Positions 19,490-27,561 of a stretch of DNA of 52,533 bases are shown one piece after another. The stretch is from NCBI GenBank assembly GCA_016781485.1, contig JADDQH010000011.1, forward strand, positions 1 through 52,533. The letters run 5' to 3'. Made by a program: the position numbers and the translations under genes. Each line of letters starts with the position of its first letter. Within the stretch, counting starts at the first letter, position 1. This DNA comes from Chloroflexota bacterium (GTDB taxonomy: Bacteria > Chloroflexota > Limnocylindria > Limnocylindrales > CSP1-4). The notes under the pieces were generated by a model, which had not been told where the DNA came from, did not search any database, and saw only the letters and a program-made list of their open reading frames with translations.

Positions 19490-21253
19490 CTAGCCGACCG
19501 CCGCTCGTGACTCTTCCTGCCGGACGGGGAGGGGAGCATCGGCGGCGGCCCACGCGCGCACCGGGTCGCGCCTGATCTTCAACGTATGCGTCCTCGGGAA
19601 GTCGGCCTGCGGCCACAGCCGCCATCCGACGACGCGCTGGTGGATGCCGAGCCTCCCATTCGCTTCCTTGACCGACGATTCGATCCGCGCCTCCAGCTCC
19701 CGCCACTCCTCGGGCGTCCGCTCGGGAGCCGGCTTCGACGCGTCGCCCGGATTCGGGGCTGGGTTGGTCCCCGGTGGGAGGACGACGGCCTCGATGCGGC
19801 CAGGCTTCGTCTCGACGACGACGGCCTGCGGGAGTCCGGCCAGAGCGAGCTCGTTCTCGATGTCCTCGGGGAACACATTCAGGCCGTTGGGCAGCACGAT
19901 GATGTTCTTCTTGCGGCCCTTGAGGACGAGGTTCCCTTCGCGGTCGAACTCGCCGATGTCGCCCGTGTGGTACCAGCCGTCGGGATCGAGCGCGGCGGCC
20001 GTCGCGTCGGGGTCGCGCCAGTAGCCCGCGAACACGGCGGGCCCGGAGACGAGGATCTCCCGGTCTTCCTCGGCGAGCCTGACGCGACCGGGCGGTACGG
20101 GTTTCCCGACGGTTCCCAGCCCCATGCCCGGTTCCGTCGCCGTGGCGACGCCGCATTCGGTCGCCCCGTACCCCTGGAGGACGGGGATGCCGAGGTCATG
20201 CCACGACCGGGCGAGCTCCGGGGGGAGGTACGCGGCGGCGGAGACGAGCAGGGCCAGCTCGCCGCCGAGCTGCCGGTGGATCCGCCGGAACAGGAAGCGC
20301 CGGACGCGCCACGGCAGATGGCGGGCGACCGACCGAACCCGATCGAACGTTCTGAGCTTGCCCTGCCGGTCGATCTCGCGACGCAGCGCGTTCCAGAACA
20401 GCTCGAGGAGGAGCGGTACGACGACGAGGGTCGTCACCCGCTGATCCCGAAGCGCTTCGAAGATGACGCGCGGGTTGCGGGACCGCACGTACGCGATCTC
20501 CGCGCCGACCATGAGCGCGTAGAACAGGACGGGCGCCTGCTCGAACAGGTGGGACAGCGGGAGGAGCGAGACGAGCCGATGGTGGCGGGGTGGGATGACG
20601 TGGTCGATCCCCTCGATGGTGGCCAGGATGTTCCCGTGCGTCAGCTCGACGCCCTTCGGGTATCCCGTCGTTCCCGAGGTGTAGACGATCTCGAACAGGT
20701 CCGACCTGGTCGGTCGGGTCCAGCCGTCGAGCCGCGTCTCCCAGTCGGCGGGGAACGCGTCGTCCAGTCCGCCCTCGTCGCGTCCGCTCGCGCTCTGATG
20801 TGGCGGGTCGGACGCCAGGAAGTCGAGCGTCCGCGTCGTCAGCCCCGCGATGCCCGCAGCGGTCGCGTCGGGCGCATCCTGACCGGTCCCGATCGCGAGG
20901 ACTCGCGCCTCGGCCCGCTCCGCGATCCGTCGCACGACGTCGGGGGCCATCCGAAGGTCGATGGGGACGACGATGACCCCGGCGCGGATGGCGCCGAAGT
21001 ACACGGCCGGAAGCTCAGGGGTCGAAGGGCTCCATGTCAGGAGCCGGTCACCCGGCTCGAGACCGAGCTCGCGAAGCCGCCACGCGACGAGCTTCGAGCG
21101 CCTCAGGAGCTCGCGCGCTGACCACCGATGTTGGGTCCCCTGGTCCGTGCGGAGCGCCAGCAGGACGGAGTCTCCGTAGCGTTCCGCGGCAACCTCGAGG
21201 ATCTCGAGGAGCGATGAGAGGGCTCGAGGGTCGGGTGCCTGCGGGCGCGGCAT
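19490..21253 (-). CDS. AMP-dependent acyl-CoA synthetase/ligase (ANL superfamily)
   Basis: The 587-residue enzyme has the ANL motifs in order: YTSGTTGYPKGV (A3), LPLSHLFEQAP, GYGATECG (A5), GWYHTGDIGEFDREG (A7/A8) and LKGRKKNIIVLPNGLNVFPE. A C-terminal Lys in THTLKIRRDP sits where the catalytic A10 Lys is expected. It probably activates a medium or long-chain fatty acid to acyl-CoA via acyl-AMP. SHLFEQAPVLFYALMVGAEI resembles the long-chain group. A GATACT -10 lies 8 bases before the ATG, suggesting a leaderless message. The exact substrate is unknown. Confidence 0.93.
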   Translation of the reverse strand: MPRPQAPDPRALSSLLEILEVAAERYGDSVLLALRTDQGTQHRWSARELLRRSKLVAWRLRELGLEPGDRLLTWSPSTPELPAVYFGAIRAGVIVVPIDLRMAPDVVRRIAERAEARVLAIGTGQDAPDATAAGIAGLTTRTLDFLASDPPHQSASGRDEGGLDDAFPADWETRLDGWTRPTRSDLFEIVYTSGTTGYPKGVELTHGNILATIEGIDHVIPPRHHRLVSLLPLSHLFEQAPVLFYALMVGAEIAYVRSRNPRVIFEALRDQRVTTLVVVPLLLELFWNALRREIDRQGKLRTFDRVRSVARHLPWRVRRFLFRRIHRQLGGELALLVSAAAYLPPELARSWHDLGIPVLQGYGATECGVATATEPGMGLGTVGKPVPPGRVRLAEEDREILVSGPAVFAGYWRDPDATAAALDPDGWYHTGDIGEFDREGNLVLKGRKKNIIVLPNGLNVFPEDIENELALAGLPQAVVVETKPGRIEAVVLPPGTNPAPNPGDASKPAPERTPEEWRELEARIESSVKEANGRLGIHQRVVGWRLWPQADFPRTHTLKIRRDPVRAWAAADAPLPVRQEESRAAVG

Positions 21254-21261
21254 CGCTCGAC

Positions 21262-21267
21262 AGTATC
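21262..21267 (-). promoter_or_regulatory. -10 box of the acyl-CoA synthetase gene, leaderless type
   Basis: On the minus strand TGATACT (an extended -10 form) is followed by 8 bases (GTCGAGCG) and the ATG. No Shine-Dalgarno is present. Confidence 0.5.
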
Positions 21268-21291
21268 AGGGGTGGCGGCCAGGAAAAGGGA

Positions 21292-21328
21292 GATGGCGCC
21301 CGGGAACGGGGGGAACCAGGGCGCCATC
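21292..21328 (-). terminator. Terminator-like hairpin between divergent acyl-CoA synthetase and rpsU
   Basis: GATGGCGCCC and GGGCGCCATC form a perfect 10-bp inverted repeat with a 17-base loop. On the minus strand it is followed by TCCCTTTTCC, as in an intrinsic terminator, yet the only minus-strand gene lies downstream of it and has its own promoter after the hairpin. It may terminate an unannotated minus transcript, insulate the synthetase gene, or be a protein-binding palindrome. Confidence 0.45.
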
Positions 21329-21389
21329 GCGAGGTCGGAGCGCGTCGTAGCTTCATCGCTCTTCGTGATCCCCCTCGACGCCTGCCTGC

Positions 21390-21395
21390 TACACT
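21390..21395 (+). promoter_or_regulatory. Probable -10 of rpsU
   Basis: TACACT, identical to the lepA and ABC ATPase -10 boxes, lies 108 bases before the rpsU start. Unlike those genes, rpsU would have a leader of about 100 bases with a strong Shine-Dalgarno. The leader is GC-rich and could fold, but no known r-protein leader motif was recognised. Confidence 0.45.
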
Positions 21396-21503
21396 CCCGG
21401 CGCCCTCGCGCGGCTCGTCACGACCGCCGCGCTCTCGTCGACCGACGCCCGGCAGCGGTCGGCGAGCAGAGGCGGAGTCCAGCCGGCGGGAGGTGATACC
21501 GGA

Positions 21504-21683
21504 TTGGCCGAGGTCCGTGTCGGAGAGAACGAGACCTTTGAAAGTGCTCTGAGGCGCTTCAACAAGAAGATCCAGCAGAGCGGCATCCTCGCGGAGGCGC
21601 GCCGCCGAGAGCATTACGAGAAGCCCAGCGTCAAGCGCAAGCGCAAGGAAGCGAAGCGCAAGAAGGCGACCCGCCAGGAATAG
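21504..21683 (+). CDS. rpsU: 30S ribosomal protein bS21
   Basis: Translation from TTG 21504 gives (M)[18 protein letters not shown], then [20 protein letters not shown] and a Lys/Arg-rich tail, 59 residues in total. This aligns with bS21 (ENEPFDVALRRF, then GVLAEVRRREFYEKP). GGAGGTGAT, a near-perfect anti-16S match, lies 6 bases before the TTG and fixes the start. The ORF track misses it because it is short and TTG-initiated. It heads the rpsU-yqeY-pgpH-ybeY group. A weak TTG start with a very strong Shine-Dalgarno suggests controlled translation. Confidence 0.95.
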   Translation: MAEVRVGENETFESALRRFNKKIQQSGILAEARRREHYEKPSVKRKRKEAKRKKATRQE

Positions 21684-21716
21684 CCTGAGGGGTCGGCCGG
21701 GTAAGGGGACGATCCG

Positions 21717-22262
21717 GTGACCCTCGCACAACGACTCCAAGCCGAGCTCACGTCGGCGATCCGCAGCCAGGACGAGCTGCGGCGCGACACGTTACGCATG
21801 GCTGTCGCCGCCGCGTACAACGCCGAGAAGACCGCCCGTCGCCCACTGAGGGACGACGAGCTGGTCGGCGTGCTGGCGCGCGAGGTCAAGACCCGACGGG
21901 AATCGATCGACGCCTACCGGAAGGCCGGCCGCGACGATCTGGCTGCGAGAGAGGAACGTGAAGTAGCCGTCCTCACGGAGTTCCTTCCCAGGCCGTTGGA
22001 GGAGGACGAGCTGCGCGACCTCGTGAGGGAGGCGATCGAGGAGGTCGGCGCGCGGTCGGCACGCGACCTTGGGCGCGTCATGTCGGTGCTCTCGCCCAGG
22101 ACGAAGGGGCGTGCCGACGGCCGGCAGGTGAGCGCGCTGGTCGCCCAGGACCTCGCCCGGCTCGACCTCGCCGACCACGAGGCGACACACGAGGCGTCGC
22201 CCGGAGAGACGGCACCGAGCGCGACTCGCGCTCCCGACGGGACGCCAGGAGCGTCTCGCTAG
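21717..22262 (+). CDS. GatB/YqeY domain protein
   Basis: The 181-residue protein begins (GTG) with TLAQRLQAELTSAIRSQDEL and contains LRMAVAAAYNAEKTARRPL, KTRRESIDAYRKAGRDDLA and LTEFLPRPLEEDEL, all typical of YqeY. The domain is shared with the GatB subunit of the tRNA-dependent amidotransferase and has a tRNA-related but unsettled role. It usually follows rpsU, as here. The last about 30 residues are an unconserved Ala/Pro/Thr-rich tail. Confidence 0.93.
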   Translation: MTLAQRLQAELTSAIRSQDELRRDTLRMAVAAAYNAEKTARRPLRDDELVGVLAREVKTRRESIDAYRKAGRDDLAAREEREVAVLTEFLPRPLEEDELRDLVREAIEEVGARSARDLGRVMSVLSPRTKGRADGRQVSALVAQDLARLDLADHEATHEASPGETAPSATRAPDGTPGASR

Positions 22263-22264
22263 CC

Positions 22265-24430
22265 GTGCTCGCGCGACGGGAGATCAGCGGATCGGTCTTC
22301 AGTCGGGCCGCGTTCTCGCGCAGTGACGCGGTCCGGTTCGCCGTCGCCGCGGGCGTGCTCATCATCGCGCTCGGCGCGACCCTCGCGGTCGAGATCCTGC
22401 CCTCAGGAGTCTCCGGCGAGGTCGGGGAGATCGCGCGGCAGGACGTTCGTGCGCCGTGGACGGCGCGGTTCGACAGCCAGATGGAGACCGAGCAGCTCCG
22501 CGAGCAGACACGCCGCGAGGTCCCGCCGCAGTACACCTACGACATCGAGAAGGGACAGATGTCGGCCGCGCAGCAGCGAGCGGCGCTGGAGCGGGCGATG
22601 GGGCCCGTCGACGCGGCATTCAGGGCGTTCCTGTCGCCGGTCGCGCGTGCCGAAGCTCTTCGCGCCGCGCTCCCGAACGTCTCCGAGCACGGCCATTTGA
22701 CGCTCCAGCGGCTGACCCCGAGCGCGTGGTCCCTGCTTCGGACCGAGATGGCGCGAGTGCTCGAGGTGGCACAGCGCGAGGAGGTGCGGGACACCGAACT
22801 TGCGGCGGCTCGCGCCGCGCTACCCGAGCGGATGGCATCCACCTTTCCGGTCGAGCAGCGCGCGCTGGCGGGCGAGATCCTCTCGCCACTGCTCGTTGCG
22901 AATTCGACCTACGACGCCGCGAAGACACAGCAGGTCGCCGCCGAGGCCGCGGCGTCAGTGCAGCCCGTGAGCTACCAGATAAAGCAGGGCGAGCTGATCG
23001 TGGAGGCAGGACGGCCGATCACCGAGCTCGACCGCGCCAAGCTCGACTTCTTCCGCCTCCTCGAGCCACGACCGGAGGTGCGCGATCTCGTGGGCTGGCT
23101 CCTCCTCGCGACCGTCGTCGTCACGCTCCTGCTGGCGTGGTTCTGGCGCTTCCGTCCGGAGCTGTGGCATCGCAACAACACGCTCGTGCTGGTGGGCCTC
23201 GTGCTGGTGCTCGCCGCAGTCGCCCTCAAGGCCACAGGGGATCGCTCGGTGCTGCCGTACTTCGTGCCGGTCGCGGCCGTCGCACTGCTCATCAGCGTGC
23301 TGCTGGACACGACCGCGGCGACCGTGCTGGTCGCGGTCCTCGGTGCGCTCGCGGGCGCGATCTCGGGGTCCGTCGAGCTGGCGGTGTACGTCCTCGCGGG
23401 CGGCTTCGCAGGGATCATCACGGTTCGCCGCGGCGAGCGGCTCGGCAACTATCTGCAGGCCGGGGTCGCGGTCGCCCTTGTGAATCTCAGCGTCGTCACG
23501 ATCTTCACGCTTCTCGGGACCCGTGACCTGCAGGGCATGCTGGAGCTGTGGGCCGCATCACTCGTCGCGGCGGGCCTGTCGGCCGTCGTCGCCGCCGGGT
23601 CATTCGCGCTGCTCGGGAACCTGTTCGGGATCACGACCTCGTTCCAGCTGCTCGAGCTCGCCAATCCGACCCAGCCGCTTCTGCGGCGCCTGCTGATGGA
23701 AACCCCAGGGACGTACCACCACTCGCTGATGGTCGGGAACCTCGCGGAGCGAGCGGCAGAGGCGATCGGGGCCGATCCCCTCCTCGCGCGCGTCGCCGCC
23801 TACTACCACGACATCGGCAAGCTCGCGAACCCCGTCGCGTTCATCGAGAACCAGGGCGGCATGCGGAACATCCACGACGAACTGTCGCCGGAGGAGTCGG
23901 CGGCGGTGCTCAAGTCACATGTCGGGAAGGGGATCGACCTCGCCTACGAGTACAAGCTCCCCAAGCCGCTGATCGCGTTCATCCCCCAGCATCACGGGAC
24001 GGCACTCATGAGTTACTTCTACGCCCGGGCGATCGAGCGTGCGGTCGCCGAAACAGGCGCGCGGCCGGGCACGGCCACGGCAGATGCAGCGGCGGCGTCA
24101 ATCGACCAGTCGCGCTTCCGCCACGCCGGACCCAAGCCGCAGTCTCGGGAGGCCGCCATCCTGATGCTTTCGGACGGCGTCGAGGCCTCCGTCCGCTCGC
24201 TCACCAGCCATGACGAGGCGGCGATCCGCGCGATGGTAGACCGGATCATCCGCGAGCGGCTGGACGACGGTCAATTCGACGAGTGCGACCTGACGCTGCG
24301 CGACCTCGAGCGGATCCGCGGCGCGCTCGTGGCGCAGCTGATGGGCGTTTACCACCGCCGGATCGAGTACCCACAGAACAAGATCGTGGAGCTCGAGGCT
24401 CGGCGGGTCGCGAGCGGCCCCGGCGCCTAG
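22265..24430 (+). CDS. pgpH: PgpH-type 7TM-HD phosphodiesterase (cyclic-di-AMP hydrolase)
   Basis: The 721-residue membrane enzyme has an N-terminal transmembrane segment (FAVAAGVLIIALGATLAVEI) and an extracytoplasmic 7TMR-HDED-like domain (residues about 50-265). Seven transmembrane segments (about 275-460) and a cytoplasmic HD domain with GTYHHSLMVGNLAERAAEA and YYHDIGK follow. PgpH proteins of this layout cleave c-di-AMP to pApA, so this is evidence for c-di-AMP signalling here. The GTG start lies 2 bases after yqeY. In many bacteria phoH sits next to pgpH and ybeY; it is absent here. Confidence 0.92.
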   Translation: MLARREISGSVFSRAAFSRSDAVRFAVAAGVLIIALGATLAVEILPSGVSGEVGEIARQDVRAPWTARFDSQMETEQLREQTRREVPPQYTYDIEKGQMSAAQQRAALERAMGPVDAAFRAFLSPVARAEALRAALPNVSEHGHLTLQRLTPSAWSLLRTEMARVLEVAQREEVRDTELAAARAALPERMASTFPVEQRALAGEILSPLLVANSTYDAAKTQQVAAEAAASVQPVSYQIKQGELIVEAGRPITELDRAKLDFFRLLEPRPEVRDLVGWLLLATVVVTLLLAWFWRFRPELWHRNNTLVLVGLVLVLAAVALKATGDRSVLPYFVPVAAVALLISVLLDTTAATVLVAVLGALAGAISGSVELAVYVLAGGFAGIITVRRGERLGNYLQAGVAVALVNLSVVTIFTLLGTRDLQGMLELWAASLVAAGLSAVVAAGSFALLGNLFGITTSFQLLELANPTQPLLRRLLMETPGTYHHSLMVGNLAERAAEAIGADPLLARVAAYYHDIGKLANPVAFIENQGGMRNIHDELSPEESAAVLKSHVGKGIDLAYEYKLPKPLIAFIPQHHGTALMSYFYARAIERAVAETGARPGTATADAAAASIDQSRFRHAGPKPQSREAAILMLSDGVEASVRSLTSHDEAAIRAMVDRIIRERLDDGQFDECDLTLRDLERIRGALVAQLMGVYHRRIEYPQNKIVELEARRVASGPGA

Positions 24431-24537
24431 CTTCGCCGCTCGATCCTGCGTTCCCCGCCGGCGACGCACGCGGTGGTCCCTCCTCCCGTGCAGCCCCTCC
24501 ATCCCCAGGATCCACGGGGGGGACGCAAGGAGAGGAG

Positions 24538-25185
24538 ATGTCGGTCCTTCTGGCGCACATCTGCCTCCGACGGCCGGCGGAGAGCCCCCGGGGCGAGCGC
24601 ATGAGAGAGGAGGTCGGTGCCCGTCGCGTCTACCTCCGCCCGTGGCGCATCGACGTCGCGAGGAGGCCCGGGATCGCGGCGCCGGTGCCAACGAGCGTGC
24701 TGGTCCGCGCGATCCGGTCCGCGCTCGACGCTGCAGGAGCGCCATCTCCTGCCACCGTGGGCCTGATCCTGTCCGACGATGTCGAACTTGCCGAGCTCAA
24801 CCGGCGCGTCATGGGCCACAAGGGACCGACGGACGTCCTGTCGTTCCCCCTGCTCCCACCGACCGCGTTCCCCACGCACGAGGGTCAGGAGCCACCGCTC
24901 GACTCGCCCGGTCCTGCATTCGTCCTCCCGCCCAACCACCGCGTCCACCTGGGCGAGATGGTCGTTTCCGTGGAGCGGGCGATCGAGCAGGCCGAGCAGG
25001 GTCGCGGCGGTCAGACGGGTGACATCAGCTGGTCACCCGCGGATGAGTTGCGGCTGCTGGTCATCCACGGGACGCTCCACCTGTGTGGGTGGGACCACGC
25101 GGTGCCCGAGGAGGAAGCGGCCATGCGGGCGCTGGAAGGGGTGTTACTGCGAGGCGGACGGGGCTCCGACCGGCAGACGGGATAG
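24538..25185 (+). CDS. ybeY: Endoribonuclease YbeY (rRNA maturation/quality control)
   Basis: The zinc motif HGTLHLCGWDH near the C-terminus, with LNRRVMGHKGPTDVLSFPL upstream, identifies YbeY, which takes part in 16S rRNA 3'-end processing and ribosome quality control. ATG 24538 is chosen because AAGGAG lies 5 bases upstream; this gives 215 residues. ATG 24601 (MREEVGARRVYLRP) would remove 21 nonconserved residues. An unusually long Pro-rich insertion (about 25 residues) lies between VLSFPL and HLGEMVVSVERA. The longer track ORF start at 24283 lies inside pgpH and is rejected. Confidence 0.92.
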   Translation: MSVLLAHICLRRPAESPRGERMREEVGARRVYLRPWRIDVARRPGIAAPVPTSVLVRAIRSALDAAGAPSPATVGLILSDDVELAELNRRVMGHKGPTDVLSFPLLPPTAFPTHEGQEPPLDSPGPAFVLPPNHRVHLGEMVVSVERAIEQAEQGRGGQTGDISWSPADELRLLVIHGTLHLCGWDHAVPEEEAAMRALEGVLLRGGRGSDRQTG

Positions 25186-25250
25186 AGCCGGACTTCCCCT
25201 CGGCGTGGGGCCGCTTCCCCCGACGTCCGATGACGGTCCGAGGGAAAGAG

Positions 25251-25314
25251 CGAGCCCGCCCCGGTGGGAGGCGGGCTCGGGAGATCGCGGGGATCCGCCG
25301 GCGCGCGCCGGCGG
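25251..25314. terminator. Paired hairpins between convergent ybeY and subtilisin gene
   Basis: There are two perfect inverted repeats. CGAGCCCGCC/GGCGGGCTCG (25251-25279, 10-bp stem, 9-base loop) is followed on the minus strand by CTCTTTCC and suits the subtilisin gene. CCGCCGGCGCGCGCCGGCGG (25295-25314, a 20-base palindrome) is followed on the plus strand by TTTCTC and suits ybeY. Together they form a bidirectional termination zone. Confidence 0.75.
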
Positions 25315-25318
25315 TTTC

Positions 25319-26536
25319 TCAGAACGCGCTGACGTTGAGCAGGACCTCCTTCGTGGTGTCCCTGTCGTCGACGTTGTTCCAGTCGAGGTTGCCGGCGCTC
25401 TGGAGGGCCGTCTGGACCTGGGCGGGTGACGCGGACGCGTTGCTCGCCTTGTAGAGCGCTGCGGCGCCTGCGACATGCGGCGTCGCCATCGAGGTGCCGC
25501 TGATCGTGTTGTAGCTGTTCCCCTTCCAGGTCGAGTTGATGCACACGCCGGGGGCGATGATGTCGACGTCCGCGCCGTAGTTCGAGAAGTTCGCGAACGT
25601 GTCGTCTTCATCCGTACGGCACGTCGGCGCGGCACCGCCGCCCGAAGCACCATCGAAGTCGGCAAGTGCCGAGACCGTGATCACCTCGTCGTACGCCGCA
25701 GGGACGTGCTTCGCTGCGTCGTCCGATGCGTTCCCCGCGGCGACGGCGTACGTGACACCCGCTCGGACCGACTTGCAGATCGCGTCGTGGAGCCCGTCGC
25801 CCGTCGAGCAACCCGAAGCGGACGGCTCGGTACCGCTGCCCCCGAGGCTCATGTTGGCGACCTCGATCGTGCTGGCCTTGCTCGTCACCCAGTCGATGCC
25901 GCAGATGACGCCGGACCACGTCCCCGAGCCATTGTTGTTGAGGACGCGGACTGCCCACAGGCGCGCGCCCGGGACCACTCCCACGACGCCCTGCCCATCG
26001 TCCTTCGCCGCGATCGTCCCCGCGACGTGCGTCCCGTGTCCGTTCCCGTCGTCGATGGTCGGCTTGCCCTGGACGCAGTTCTTGCCGCCCATGACGTTCA
26101 GGTCCGGGTGATCGACGTCGATGCCGGTGTCGATGACGGCGACGTCGACGTCGACCGTCCCGCTGCCGTCGCCACTCGCAGTCGAGCTCAGCTCGCCGTC
26201 GATCCGGTCGATGCCGGTCGGCACCGTCTGGGCGTCGATCGAAACGACCCTGTCGGGCGCGACGCTCAGGACGCGTGGATCGGAAGCGAGGGCGCGCGCA
26301 TCCGCACTGCTCATCACAGCGGCGTAGCCGCTGAGTGCGTACCGGTACGTGTGGCGGACCTCCAGCCCGTAGGCTCGGCCGTGTGCGGCTACCGCGCGGT
26401 CGACCGAGACACCGTCGCGGAGAACGACGATGTAGGTCTGCCGGGCAGCCGGCGACGCGAACGCCGCTGGTGCAGCGGCGGCGACGGCCAGCACGGCTGC
26501 CGTGGTCAGGGTGGCGAAGAGTGAGCGACGGGGCAT
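25319..26536 (-). CDS. Secreted subtilisin-like serine protease (S8 family)
   Basis: The 405-residue preproprotein has a signal peptide (residues 1 to about 28, TTAAVLAVAAAAPAAFASPA) and an I9-type inhibitory propeptide (QTYIVVLRDGVSVDRAVAAH). The S8 catalytic domain has D136 (AVIDTGID), H167 (NGHGTHVAGT), oxyanion N269 (AAGNAS) and S349 (SGTSMATPHVAG). All catalytic residues are present, so it should be an active extracellular protease resembling proteinase K/aqualysin relatives. Several Cys residues may form disulfides. GAGGAG lies about 6 bases before the ATG. It converges on ybeY and diverges from pth. Confidence 0.95.
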   Translation of the reverse strand: MPRRSLFATLTTAAVLAVAAAAPAAFASPAARQTYIVVLRDGVSVDRAVAAHGRAYGLEVRHTYRYALSGYAAVMSSADARALASDPRVLSVAPDRVVSIDAQTVPTGIDRIDGELSSTASGDGSGTVDVDVAVIDTGIDVDHPDLNVMGGKNCVQGKPTIDDGNGHGTHVAGTIAAKDDGQGVVGVVPGARLWAVRVLNNNGSGTWSGVICGIDWVTSKASTIEVANMSLGGSGTEPSASGCSTGDGLHDAICKSVRAGVTYAVAAGNASDDAAKHVPAAYDEVITVSALADFDGASGGGAAPTCRTDEDDTFANFSNYGADVDIIAPGVCINSTWKGNSYNTISGTSMATPHVAGAAALYKASNASASPAQVQTALQSAGNLDWNNVDDRDTTKEVLLNVSAF

Positions 26537-26801
26537 GCGGGGCTCCTCGAGAGGACCGCGACGTTGCGGCCGTCGAACTGTACCGGTCCAGTCCCGGCTC
26601 AGGGAATAGGCAATCTATCCCGGATGACCGTCCGGGAGAGGTAAGGCGGGAGCTCCGAGCCCGAGGACGAGCGCCCTCGGTGAGCGTCCTTCCCTGCTAG
26701 CATCCGGCCGAGGCCTCACCGCCGCCGGTGTGGGCCTTCTTGGCGTGTCGTCCGGCGTCGGACGCCATCGCTTCATTCGTCGTCGTTGAGCGGATCGGAA
26801 C

Positions 26802-27554
26802 GTGAAGATCGTGGTCGGCCTCGGGAACCCGGGCAGGGAATATGCGCAGACGCGGCACAACATCGGCTGGATGGTGCTCGACCGGATCGCGGACCGGGCC
26901 GGCTGGACCGACCGCGTCAAGTCCCGCGACGCCTCGGCTTCGGTCGGCGGTCGCTACCACGGGCTGGATCTTCTGCTCGTGAAGCCCCAGACGTACATGA
27001 ATTCGTCGGGCCTCGCGGTCCGGAAGGTCCTGGCGCGCGAGCGCGCACCGCTCGGCGACCTGCTCGTCGTGGTCGATGATTTCAACCTGCCGTTCGGACG
27101 CCTTCGACTTCGGGAGTCCGGCAGCGAGGGCGGCCACAACGGGCTGCGGTCGATCATCGGGGAGCTCGGTACGGAGAAGTTCGCGCGGATGCGGATCGGG
27201 ATCGGAGCGCCAGCGGTTGCCGGCGCCGTCCGACACGTGTTGAACGGGTTTTCGGCGCAGGAGCGTGCGCAGCTGGACACGATCCTCGACGCGGCTGCCG
27301 ACGCCGTCGAGGACTGGGCGCGCGACGGCATCGCACGGGCATCCAACCGTTGGAATGCGTGGCAGCCGGCGTTGTCGGACGAGCCGGGGGGCGATGGGCA
27401 CGCAAGCCGATCACACCTTGGCGCGCCTGAGTCCGTCCCAGGAGCGGGATCGCGCCGAGGGAAGGAGCCCGAGATCGACGAGGATCCCATCAGAAGGACG
27501 CGAACGGGTTGGAGGCGCCTACTGCCACCCCGGGACGCGGAGGCCGAGCGGTGA
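26802..27554 (+). CDS. pth: Peptidyl-tRNA hydrolase with C-terminal extension
   Basis: VKIVVGLGNPGREYAQTRHN starts at GTG 26802 and contains the catalytic His of the RHNIGW motif. KPQTYMNSSG, VVVDDFNLPFGRLRLR and SEGGHNGLRSI complete the active site. The enzyme recycles peptidyl-tRNAs. Typical Pth has about 190 residues; this one has 250, the last about 60 being a Pro/Arg/Gly/Glu-rich tail that looks disordered. A weak -10 candidate TAGCAT lies at 26698-26703. mfd starts 7 bases after the stop. Confidence 0.95.
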   Translation: MKIVVGLGNPGREYAQTRHNIGWMVLDRIADRAGWTDRVKSRDASASVGGRYHGLDLLLVKPQTYMNSSGLAVRKVLARERAPLGDLLVVVDDFNLPFGRLRLRESGSEGGHNGLRSIIGELGTEKFARMRIGIGAPAVAGAVRHVLNGFSAQERAQLDTILDAAADAVEDWARDGIARASNRWNAWQPALSDEPGGDGHASRSHLGAPESVPGAGSRRGKEPEIDEDPIRRTRTGWRRLLPPRDAEAER

Positions 27555-27561
27555 CTGCGCG

